From: Streptomyces filipinensis | Lineage (GTDB): Bacteria; Actinomycetota; Actinomycetes; Streptomycetales; Streptomycetaceae | Assembly: GCF_014649495.1 (NCBI RefSeq) | Contig: NZ_BMTD01000017.1 | Location: 123,101-187,100, forward strand | Length of the DNA stretch: 64,000 nt | Direction of reading: 5' to 3' | Shown: positions 1-7,598 of the stretch, piece by piece | Layout of the letters: each line of letters starts with the position of its first letter | Numbering within the stretch: position 1 is the first letter of the stretch | Translations under genes and position numbers: made by a program | The notes under the pieces: generated by a model | Told to the model about the DNA's origin: nothing | The model's input: only the letters and a program-made list of their open reading frames with translations | Databases searched by the model: none

Positions 1-602
1 TCCTTGTGGGCGTGCCGGGCCGGCGGCAGCGCGGCGACGAGCGTCGGGATGAGGATCCGCGCGGTGTTCAGCACGGCCTCCTCCGACAGGTCGAAGCGCA
101 GCGGGTCCTCGGCCGCCGCGGCGATCGCCGCCACGCGCAGCCGGTCGGTGGGGGAGGCGTGCTCGCTCAGGGCGTTCACCGCGCGGCGGGCGACCTCGAC
201 GGTGGGGCCGGGCGCGGCGAAGGTGACGCCCGGGGTCAGCCGGCCCGTCCACAGCCATTCCGCGACCTCCTCGTAGGAGTGCCGGAGGGCCAGGTCCACG
301 GCGTCCACGCCCCGGAAGAAGTACCGGTCCCGCTCGATCAGCGTGATGTGGGTCCGGACGGACAGGTCCCCGCCGGAGCCCGGGCTCGCGGCGGCCTCGC
401 GCCGGTGGCGCCGGGCGAGGGCCTCGACCTCCTTCACCTCGAAGGTGCTGGCGCGGCCTCCTGGCTCGCGTCTGCTGCTGAGCAGGCCGCGGCTCACGTA
501 CGCGTACACGGTTTCGGGCTTGACGCCGAGCAGCTCGGCGGTCTCCTTGGTGGTCAGCCTTCGCCCGGGACGGCCGGGGGGAGCGGGTTCGGGATCGCGC
601 AT
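1..602 (-). CDS. citrate synthase-family protein with N-terminal helix-turn-helix (3' end beyond window)
   Basis: The reading frame starts at ATG 602 on the minus strand and runs off the left edge, so only the first ~200 residues are visible. Residues ~15-65 form a MerR/excisionase-like helix-turn-helix (TTKETAELLGVKPETVYAYV) followed by a basic wing; from ~80 on, the sequence (ITLIERDRYFFRGVDAVDLA) resembles the start of citrate synthase. Streptomyces genomes carry such HTH-fused citrate synthase-like proteins next to a normal-sized homologue, as here, in divergent orientation. It may be an enzyme that also binds DNA, or a regulator built on the citrate synthase fold. The catalytic residues lie outside the window, so activity cannot be judged. 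Confidence 0.85.
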   Translation of the reverse strand, partial: MRDPEPAPPGRPGRRLTTKETAELLGVKPETVYAYVSRGLLSSRREPGGRASTFEVKEVEALARRHRREAAASPGSGGDLSVRTHITLIERDRYFFRGVDAVDLALRHSYEEVAEWLWTGRLTPGVTFAAPGPTVEVARRAVNALSEHASPTDRLRVAAIAAAAEDPLRFDLSEEAVLNTARILIPTLVAALPPARHAHK

Positions 603-630
603 GGGGGTCACCGTAGCCGCCTCCATATAT

Positions 631-680
631 CTTGATCGCCATACATTGAGTCAATCAATATTGACACGCCATTAGTCAAG
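631..680. promoter_or_regulatory. divergent promoter/operator region with TTGA/TCAA half-sites
   Basis: The 113-bp gap between the two citrate synthase-family genes is strikingly AT-rich for this genome. It holds six TTGA or TCAA half-sites, a perfect inverted repeat GTCAAT-N4-ATTGAC at 650-665 and the overlapping 9-nt palindrome TTGAGTCAA at 646-654. The HTH-fused neighbour is an obvious candidate to bind here. Inference from position and symmetry only. Confidence 0.5.
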
Positions 681-715
681 CATGGACAGTCGGATCAAGT
701 CCAGGGAGGAGAACC

Positions 716-1882
716 ATGGCCATCAACAGGACCGCAGCCCCACTCGTCGACGCGCCCCGCGGTCTCGCCGGCGTCGTCGTCACCGAGACCGAGATCGGCG
801 ACGTCCGCGGACTGGAGGGCTTCTACCACTACCGGCAGTACTCGGCCGTCGAACTCGCGCGGACCCGCACCTTCGAGGACGTCTGGCATCTCCTGGTGCA
901 CGGTTCGCTCCCGGACACGGAGCGCCGTGCGGCCTTCACCGCCGAGACCGTGGCGCTGCGGCGGCTGCCCGAGGAGGTCCGGGCGGCACTGCCCGCGATC
1001 GCCGCCGCGAGCCGCGTCCCGGGGCCGCTGGCCGGACTGCGCACGGCCCTGTCACTGCTGGGTGCGGCGCGGGCGCTGCGACCGGTGTACGACATCGACG
1101 CGGACCGGCGCCGCGCCGACACCGTGGCGGTCTGCGCGGCCGTCCCCACGCTGCTCACCGCGCTGTACCGCCTCGGGCGGGGCCTCGATCCGGTCGAGCC
1201 GCGCGACGACCTCCCGTACGCGGCCAACTACCTGTACATGCTGAACGGGGCGGAGCCCGGGCCGCAGCGGGCGCGTGCCGTCGAGCAATACTTGATCTCA
1301 ACCATTGATCACGGATTCAACGCGTCAACGTTCACGGCCCGTGTCATCGCCTCCACCGGCGCCGACGTGGTGGCCTGTCTGACCGGAGCCGTGGGCGCCC
1401 TGTCCGGGCCGCTGCACGGAGGCGCGCCCAGCCGGGCCCTGGACACGCTGGACGCCATCGGCACCCCGGACCGGATCGACCCCTGGATCCGGGAGCGGGT
1501 GCTCGCGGGCGACCGGATCATGGGCTTCGGGCACGCCATCTACCGCACGGAGGACCCACGTTCACGGATGCTGCGGGAGATCGCGCTCGGCTTCGGCGGT
1601 CCGCGCGTCGAGTTCGCCGTGGAGGTCGAGCGCCGGGTCGAGGCGATCCTCGCCGAACTGAAGCCCGGCCGCGAACTGCACACCAACGTCGAGTTCTACG
1701 CCGGCGTGGTCATGGAACTCTGCGGCCTGCCCCGCGAGATGTTCACACCCACCTTCGCCGCGGGACGCGCGGTGGGCTGGAGCGCCAACATCCTGGAACA
1801 GGCGGCCGACTCGAAGATCATCCGGCCGGTGGCGCGCTACGTGGGACCACAGCCGCCGGTCGCGGTCCCGGCCGCGCGCTGA
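716..1882 (+). CDS. citrate synthase-family enzyme (citrate/2-methylcitrate synthase-like)
   Basis: A 388-residue member of the citrate synthase family, which condenses an acyl-CoA with oxaloacetate. Family marks are DHGFNASTF, GPLHGGAPSRAL with catalytic His (H234), and GFGHAIYRTEDPRSRML with the second His (H273). The third catalytic position, normally Asp in the VDFYSG motif, is Glu here (NVEFYAG, E326). The ATG at 716 has a strong ribosome site (AGGAGGAG at ~706-713). It is divergent from the HTH-fused homologue and shares its operator region. Codons ~192-205 carry an unusual run of AT-rich rare codons that matches the promoter motif (see findings). Whether it prefers acetyl-CoA or propionyl-CoA cannot be told from sequence. 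Confidence 0.92.
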   Translation: MAINRTAAPLVDAPRGLAGVVVTETEIGDVRGLEGFYHYRQYSAVELARTRTFEDVWHLLVHGSLPDTERRAAFTAETVALRRLPEEVRAALPAIAAASRVPGPLAGLRTALSLLGAARALRPVYDIDADRRRADTVAVCAAVPTLLTALYRLGRGLDPVEPRDDLPYAANYLYMLNGAEPGPQRARAVEQYLISTIDHGFNASTFTARVIASTGADVVACLTGAVGALSGPLHGGAPSRALDTLDAIGTPDRIDPWIRERVLAGDRIMGFGHAIYRTEDPRSRMLREIALGFGGPRVEFAVEVERRVEAILAELKPGRELHTNVEFYAGVVMELCGLPREMFTPTFAAGRAVGWSANILEQAADSKIIRPVARYVGPQPPVAVPAAR

Positions 1883-2340
1883 GCGCCCCCAGGCGCCGGC
1901 CGACCGTCCTGGGCTGCTCGCCGGCGGCCTGCTGGCGCGGGCTGACCTCCTTGAGCGGCCCGCCGGGTGCCGTGGGCGCCGGTCGCCCGCCCCGGGGCGC
2001 TGGCTGGGGCTGCTCGCCGGGCCCGCGGGTGACGGCTTCCCTGCCCCGGGCTGCTCGCCGGCTGCCCTCTGGCGTCGGCTGATCGTCCTGGGCCGTTGGA
2101 CGGCTGCCTGCTGTCGCGGGCCGGCCTCCCTCAGCCGCTCGCCGGCCGCTGCGGGTCGACGGCTGACCGTCCTGGGCTGCTCGCCGGCTGCCCTCTGGCG
2201 TCGGCTGACCGCCCGGGCCGCTCGCCGGCCGCTGCCGTCCGACAGCCTTCCGTCCCCGCCCCGGCCGCTCGCCGGCCGAGGCCTCACCGTCGGGGGAGGG
2301 CGGGCGGCAGCGCCCTCCTATGCTGGTCCGGCAGCCGGTC
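1883..2340. repeat. degenerate GC-rich tandem repeats in the intergenic region
   Basis: About 490 bp without a credible gene separate the citrate synthase gene from the CobW gene. The core GGGCTGCTCGCCGGC recurs at least five times. One 35-bp copy at 2048-2082 is repeated identically at 2174-2208, and other copies are degenerate. On the minus strand this yields low-complexity reading frames rich in GEQPRT-like peptides, which I regard as a by-product of the repeats. Confidence 0.65.
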
Positions 2341-2375
2341 CTCAGGGGCCCCGTCCACAGCAGAGAGGTCACCCG

Positions 2376-3473
2376 TTGGGGAACAGCAGCGGTCCGCAGA
2401 TCCCGGTCGTCGTGCTCGCCGGATTCCTGGGCTCCGGCAAGACCACACTCCTCAACCACCTCCTGCACCGCAGCGGCGGCAGCCGGATCGGGGCGATCGT
2501 CAACGACTTCGGGGCCATCGAGATCGACGCGATGGCCGTCGCGGGCGCGCTCGGCGACTCGACCGTCTCGCTGGGCAACGGCTGCCTCTGCTGTGCCGTC
2601 GACGCGAGCGAACTCGACGTCTACCTGGACCGGCTCGCCGACCCGGGCGCCGGCATCGACGTGATCGTCATCGAGGCCAGTGGGCTCGCCGAACCCCAGG
2701 AACTGGTCCGGATGGTGCTGGCCAGCGAGCACCCGAGGGTCGTCTACGGCGGCCTCGTCGAGGTCGTGGACGCCGCCGAGTTCGACGACACCCGGGCCAG
2801 GCACCCCGAGATCGACCGGCATCTGGCCCTCGCCGACCTGGTGGTGGTCAACAAGCTCGACCGGGCCGCGGACGGTGACCGGCTGCTCGCTCTGGTGCGG
2901 TCCCTCGTGGACGGTGCCGCCGTGGTCCCCGCCACCTACGGCCGCCTCGACCCGGAGTTCCTCTTCGACTGCAGGCCGGGCGAGGAGCGGTTCGGGCAAC
3001 TGTCCTTCGACGACCTGCACGAGCACCGCGGGGACGACGAGCACGCCGGTCATCTGCACACCGGCTACGACAGCCTGTCCTTCACCTCCGGGACGCCCCT
3101 GGAACCGCGCCGGCTCATGCGGTTCCTCGACAGCCGGCCCGAGGGCCTGTACCGGATCAAGGGGTACGTCGACTTCGGCCCCTACGACCCGCACAACCGG
3201 TACGCCGTGCACGCCGTCGGCCGGTTCCTGCGCTTCTACCCCGAGCCGTGGGCCGCCGCCGACGCCCGCCTGACCCAGCTCGTGCTGATCGGCTCCGCTA
3301 TCGGCACCGAGGCCCTCGGCAAGGAGCTCAAGGGATGCGAGAACGACGCCCCACACGCCGACGAACACGGCATGTGGGGCGTCCTGCGGTATGTCCAGGG
3401 CTCCGAGGAGGAGCCCGACGCGATGTCGTACCAGGCCTGGAACACCGGCCGAGGCCTGGAGCACCGGCCCTAG
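2376..3473 (+). CDS. CobW/COG0523-family GTPase (putative metallochaperone)
   Basis: A 365-residue G3E GTPase. Motifs: Walker A GFLGSGKTT (residues 16-24), the metal-binding GCLCC (C70, C72, C73) typical of COG0523 proteins, IEASGLAEP as switch region, NKLD for guanine specificity, a His-rich stretch (DEHAGHLH) and a C-terminal CobW_C domain. Such proteins use GTP hydrolysis to deliver zinc or another metal to client enzymes. The start is TTG at 2376 with GAGAGG 7-8 nt upstream; no ATG or GTG fits better. It is convergent with parC, with only 9 bp between stop codons. No zinc-uptake regulator (Zur) box was recognised upstream, so the metal is unknown. Confidence 0.88.
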   Translation: MGNSSGPQIPVVVLAGFLGSGKTTLLNHLLHRSGGSRIGAIVNDFGAIEIDAMAVAGALGDSTVSLGNGCLCCAVDASELDVYLDRLADPGAGIDVIVIEASGLAEPQELVRMVLASEHPRVVYGGLVEVVDAAEFDDTRARHPEIDRHLALADLVVVNKLDRAADGDRLLALVRSLVDGAAVVPATYGRLDPEFLFDCRPGEERFGQLSFDDLHEHRGDDEHAGHLHTGYDSLSFTSGTPLEPRRLMRFLDSRPEGLYRIKGYVDFGPYDPHNRYAVHAVGRFLRFYPEPWAAADARLTQLVLIGSAIGTEALGKELKGCENDAPHADEHGMWGVLRYVQGSEEEPDAMSYQAWNTGRGLEHRP

Positions 3474-3491
3474 AGCACGGCCCTAGAGCAC
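3466..3491. repeat. 13-bp tandem duplication across two convergent stop codons
   Basis: GGCCCTAGAGCAC occurs twice in perfect tandem (3466-3478, 3479-3491). The first copy carries the TAG that ends the CobW gene and the second carries the complement of the TAG that ends parC. Read directly from the sequence. Confidence 0.9.
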
Positions 3492-5942
3492 CGGACCCGC
3501 GACCACCGACACCGTCTTCGGCAGCGACGTGCCCGAGCCGTCCCGCCGCGGGTCCGGCTCCGGCAGCTCGACAGGGGCGCCGGTCTTCTGCGCCGCGCGC
3601 GCGGGAAGCGGGCCCGCCCAGGCCAGCGACAGGCAGTCCTCGCCCTTCAGGAACCGCTGGCAGCGCACTCCACCCGTGGCCCGGCCCTTGCGCGGGTACT
3701 GGTCGAACGGCGTCAGCTTGGCCGTCGTCTGCACCGAGTCGTCCAGCGTGCCGCGCGAACCCGCCACCGTGAACACCACCGCGTCGGCCGCCGGGTCGAC
3801 CGCCGTGAAGGAGATGACCTTCGCGCCCTCGGCGAGCTTGATGCCCGCCATACCGCCCGCCGGACGGCCCTGCGGGCGCACGATGGACGCCTGGAAGCGC
3901 AGCAGCTGCGCGTCGTCGGTGATGAAGACCAGGTCCTCCTCACCGGTGCGCAGCTCCACCGCGCCGACGATCCGGTCGCCCTCCTTGAGCGTGATGACCT
4001 CCAACTCGTCCTTGTTGGACGGATAGTCGGCCACCACACGCTTGACGACACCCTGCTCGGTGCCGAGCGCGAGGCCCGGCGACGACTCGTCGAGCGTGGT
4101 CAGACAGACCACCGTCTCGTCGTCCTCCAGGGAGACGAACTCCGCCAGCGGCGCGCCTCCGGAGAGGTTCGGGGCCGCCGCCGTCTCCGGCAGCTGGGGC
4201 AGGTCGACCACGTTGATCCGCAACAGCCGGCCCGCCGAGGTCACCGCGCCGATCTCGCCGCGCTGGGTCGCCGGGACAGACGAGACGATCACGTCGTGCT
4301 TGACGCGCCTGGCGCCCGCCTGCTCCGCGAACGGCTCGGCGGTCGCCGTACGGGCCAGCAGACCCGTCGAGGACAGCAGGACCCGGCACGGGTCGTCGGC
4401 CACCTGCAGCGGTACGGCGGCCACCGGGGCACCGGCGGACTCCAGCAGGACCGTGCGCCGGTCGGTGCCGAACTTCTTGGACACGGCGGCCAGTTCGTTG
4501 GAGACCAGCTTGCGCAGTTCCGCGTCGGAGTCCAGGATCCGGGTCAGCTCCGCGATCTCCGCGGTGAGCTTGTCCTTCTCCGCCTCCAGCTCGATGCGGT
4601 CGTACTTGGTGAGCCGGCGCAGCGGCGTGTCGAGGATGTACTGCGTCTGCACCTCGCTGAGCGAGAAGCGCTCCATCAGGCGCTCCTTGGCCTGCGCGGA
4701 GTTCTCGCTGGACCGGATCAGCCGGATGACCTCGTCGATGTCGACCAGGGCGGTCAGCAGACCCTCGACCAGGTGCAGCCGGTCCCGCCTCTTGCTGCGG
4801 CGGAACTCGCTGCGCCGCCGGACCACGTCGAAGCGGTGGTCGAGGTAGACCTCCAGCAGCTCCTTCAGGCCGAGCGTGAGCGGCTGGCCGTCGACCAGGG
4901 CGACGTTGTTGATGCCGAAGGACTCCTCCATCGGCGTCAGCTTGTACAGCTGCTCCAGGATCGCCTCCGGCACGAAGCCGTTCTTGATCTCGATGACCAG
5001 GCGCAGGCCGTGCTCGCGGTCGGTGAGGTCCTTGACGTCGGCGATGCCCTGGACCTTCTTCGCGTTGACCAGGTCCTTGATCTTCGCGATGACCTTCTCG
5101 GGACCGACCGTGAACGGCAGTTCGGTGACCACCAGGCCCTTGCGGCGGGCGGTGACGGTCTCGATCGACACCGTCGCGCGCATCTTGAAGGTGCCGCGGC
5201 CCGTCGCGTACGCGTCCCGGATGCCGTCCAGGCCCACGACCCGGCCGCCGGTGGGCAGGTCCGGGCCCGGGACGTGCCTCATCAGCGCGTCCAGGTCCGC
5301 GTTCGGGTACTTGATCAGGTGGCGGGCCGCCGCGATGACCTCGCGCAGGTTGTGCGGCGGCATGTTCGTCGCCATGCCGACCGCGATGCCCGAGGAGCCG
5401 TTGACCAGCAGGTTCGGGAACGCGGCGGGCAGCGCCACCGGCTCGCGCTCCTGGCCGTCGTAGTTGGGTGCGAAGTCGACCGTGTCCTCGTCGATCGACT
5501 CGGTCATCAGACTTGTCGCCTCGGCCTGGCGGCACTCGGTGTACCGCATGGCGGCCGGCGGGTCGTCGTTGCCCAGCGAGCCGAAGTTGCCGTGGCCGTC
5601 GACGAGCGGCACGCGCATGGAGAAGGGCTGGGCCATCCGCACCAGGGCGTCGTAGATCGACGCGTCGCCGTGCGGGTGCAGCTTGCCCATGACCTCGCCG
5701 ACGACGCGCGCGCACTTCACATAGCCGCGGTCGGGGCGCAGGCCCATCTCGTTCATCTGGTAGACGATCCGGCGGTGCACCGGCTTGAGACCGTCACGGG
5801 CGTCCGGCAGGGCGCGCGAGTAGATGACCGAGTACGCGTACTCGAGGTAGGAGCCACGCATCTCGTCCACGACGTCGATGTCGAGGATCTTCTCCTCGTA
5901 CGAATCGTCGGGCGGCGGGGTCTTCGTGCTGCGGCGGGCCAT
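3483..5942 (-). CDS. parC: DNA topoisomerase IV subunit A (ParC, gyrase A-like)
   Basis: An 819-residue type IIA topoisomerase A subunit. The N-terminal breakage-reunion core includes YAYSVIYSRALPDARDGLKP, the HPHGDASIYDALVRMAQ quinolone-region motif and catalytic Tyr134 in AMRYTE. The C-terminal ~300 residues look like a beta-pinwheel DNA-wrapping domain. It lacks a clear gyrase-box (QRRGGKG-like) motif, which with the known pair of gyrase-like genes in Streptomyces supports ParC over GyrA. It would decatenate daughter chromosomes with ParE, which is not in this window. The ATG at 5942 opens the conserved N terminus. It is divergent from the M16 protease operon. Confidence 0.9.
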   Translation of the reverse strand: MARRSTKTPPPDDSYEEKILDIDVVDEMRGSYLEYAYSVIYSRALPDARDGLKPVHRRIVYQMNEMGLRPDRGYVKCARVVGEVMGKLHPHGDASIYDALVRMAQPFSMRVPLVDGHGNFGSLGNDDPPAAMRYTECRQAEATSLMTESIDEDTVDFAPNYDGQEREPVALPAAFPNLLVNGSSGIAVGMATNMPPHNLREVIAAARHLIKYPNADLDALMRHVPGPDLPTGGRVVGLDGIRDAYATGRGTFKMRATVSIETVTARRKGLVVTELPFTVGPEKVIAKIKDLVNAKKVQGIADVKDLTDREHGLRLVIEIKNGFVPEAILEQLYKLTPMEESFGINNVALVDGQPLTLGLKELLEVYLDHRFDVVRRRSEFRRSKRRDRLHLVEGLLTALVDIDEVIRLIRSSENSAQAKERLMERFSLSEVQTQYILDTPLRRLTKYDRIELEAEKDKLTAEIAELTRILDSDAELRKLVSNELAAVSKKFGTDRRTVLLESAGAPVAAVPLQVADDPCRVLLSSTGLLARTATAEPFAEQAGARRVKHDVIVSSVPATQRGEIGAVTSAGRLLRINVVDLPQLPETAAAPNLSGGAPLAEFVSLEDDETVVCLTTLDESSPGLALGTEQGVVKRVVADYPSNKDELEVITLKEGDRIVGAVELRTGEEDLVFITDDAQLLRFQASIVRPQGRPAGGMAGIKLAEGAKVISFTAVDPAADAVVFTVAGSRGTLDDSVQTTAKLTPFDQYPRKGRATGGVRCQRFLKGEDCLSLAWAGPLPARAAQKTGAPVELPEPDPRRDGSGTSLPKTVSVVAGPVL

Positions 5943-6137
5943 CGCTGCCTGGCTCCTTGCGTGAAGCGTTGGACGGATCTGACGCCGACCATTGTGGACC
6001 GAGGCACTGACAAGCCGTGCCGCGACCCGGGTCCAGGCGGCTCCCCGGACCAGCTGAGCCGGGTCCGACGCAGGCTACGCGATCCGCTGTGGGCGTACGT
6101 CCCGCGGGAACTTCGCCGGGGCCCCGCACGCTTTGCA

Positions 6138-6173
6138 TACAGTGGCAGGAACGGCAGGAAAACCGCGGTTTTC
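6138..6173 (+). promoter_or_regulatory. promoter element and 16-bp perfect palindrome before the M16 operon
   Basis: TACAGT at 6138-6143 is a good -10 element for the downstream operon. GAAAACCGCGGTTTTC at 6158-6173 is a perfect 16-bp palindrome lying just after the expected transcription start and ~30 nt before the start codon, the position of a repressor operator. No binding protein is known to me. Confidence 0.5.
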
Positions 6174-6203
6174 ACAACCGCATCCGCTCGCGAAGGGATG
6201 TAC

Positions 6204-7598
6204 ATGCCCATGGGTCACACGACCACAGCCGAGGCAGGCTCCGGGGGCCTGACAGCGACCGAGCACCGCCTGGCCAACGGTCTGCGCGTGGTGCTTTCCG
6301 AGGACCACCTGACCCCGGTGGCGGCGGTCTGCCTCTGGTACGACGTCGGCTCCCGCCACGAAGTCAAGGGGCGTACCGGTCTGGCTCACCTTTTCGAGCA
6401 CTTGATGTTCCAGGGCTCGGCGCAGGTCAAGGGCAACGGTCACTTCGAGCTGGTGCAGGGCGCCGGCGGCTCGCTCAACGGCACCACCAGCTTCGAGCGC
6501 ACCAACTACTTCGAGACCATGCCCGCGCACCAGCTGGAGCTCGCCCTCTGGCTGGAGGCCGACCGCATGGGCTCGCTGCTGGCCGCCCTGGACGACGAGT
6601 CCATGGAGAACCAGCGGGACGTCGTCAAGAACGAACGCCGCCAGCGCTACGACAACGTCCCCTACGGCACGGCCTTCGAGAAGCTGACCGCCCTGTCGTA
6701 CCCGGAGGGCCACCCCTACCACCACACGCCGATCGGCTCGATGGCGGACCTGGACGCGGCCACCCTGGAGGACGCCCGCCAGTTCTTCCGCACCTACTAC
6801 GCGCCGAACAACGCGGTGCTCTCCGTGGTCGGCGACATCGACCCCCAGCAGACCCTGGCCTGGATCGAGCGGTACTTCGGGTCTATCTCGTCCCACGACG
6901 GCAAGCCCGCGCCCCGCGACGGCTCCCTGCCTGAGGTCATCGGCGAGCAGAAGCGCGAGGTCCTCGTCGAGGAGGTCCCGGCGCGTGCCCTGATGGCCGC
7001 CTACCGCCTGCCGCACGACGGCACGCGCGCGTGCGACGCGGCCGACCTCGCCCTGACGGTCCTCGGCGGCGGCGAGTCCTCCCGCCTGTACAACCGGCTG
7101 GTGCGCCGCGACCGTACGGCCGTCGCGGCCGGCTTCGGCCTGCTGCGGCTGGCCGGCGCGCCCTCCATGGGCTGGCTGGACGTGAAGACCTCCGGTGACG
7201 TCGAGGTGCCGGTCATCGAGGCCGCCATCGACGAGGAGCTGGCCCGGTTCGCCGAGGAGGGCCCCACGCCCGAGGAGATGGAGCGCGCCCAGGCCCAGTT
7301 GGAGCGCGAGTGGCTGGACCGGCTCGGCACGGTCGCCGGCCGCGCCGACGAACTGTGCCGGTACGCCGTCCTGTTCGGCGACCCGCAGCTGGCCCTCACC
7401 GCCGTCCAGCGGGTCCTGGAGGTGACCCCCGAGGAGGTCCAGGAGGTCGCCAAGGCCCGTCTGCGCCCCGACAACCGTGCGGTCCTGGTCTACGAGCCGA
7501 AGTCCCCGGAGGAGGCCCCCGACGCCGACGTCCCCGAGGACCCCGAGCAGGAAGCGACCGTAGAGGCCGGTAACGAGAACGAGGAGACGGCCAAGTGA
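6204..7598 (+). CDS. M16-family zinc metalloprotease, catalytic subunit
   Basis: A 464-residue pitrilysin/processing-peptidase homologue. The inverted zinc motif HLFEH (H62, E65, H66) is intact, and ENQRDVVKNERRQ supplies the downstream Glu ligand about 76 residues later. The frame stays open far upstream through antisense parC; three ATGs lie at 6198, 6204 and 6210. GAAGGG at ~6192-6197 sits 6 nt before 6204, which decides the start. The stop overlaps the next gene by 4 bp (GTGA), so the two subunits are translationally coupled. Bacterial M16 pairs of this type usually form a heterodimer that degrades peptides in the cytoplasm. Confidence 0.9.
   Translation: MPMGHTTTAEAGSGGLTATEHRLANGLRVVLSEDHLTPVAAVCLWYDVGSRHEVKGRTGLAHLFEHLMFQGSAQVKGNGHFELVQGAGGSLNGTTSFERTNYFETMPAHQLELALWLEADRMGSLLAALDDESMENQRDVVKNERRQRYDNVPYGTAFEKLTALSYPEGHPYHHTPIGSMADLDAATLEDARQFFRTYYAPNNAVLSVVGDIDPQQTLAWIERYFGSISSHDGKPAPRDGSLPEVIGEQKREVLVEEVPARALMAAYRLPHDGTRACDAADLALTVLGGGESSRLYNRLVRRDRTAVAAGFGLLRLAGAPSMGWLDVKTSGDVEVPVIEAAIDEELARFAEEGPTPEEMERAQAQLEREWLDRLGTVAGRADELCRYAVLFGDPQLALTAVQRVLEVTPEEVQEVAKARLRPDNRAVLVYEPKSPEEAPDADVPEDPEQEATVEAGNENEETAK

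Noticed and set aside
1818..3464. 548-residue minus-strand frame with peptide repeats
   Set aside because: It is antisense to the CobW gene for most of its length, and the rest is a translation of the intergenic DNA repeats; no start signal or family match.
4296..6203. 636-residue N-terminal extension of the M16 protease frame
   Set aside because: It runs antisense through parC, has shadow-type composition, and a ribosome site with a good ATG lies at 6204.
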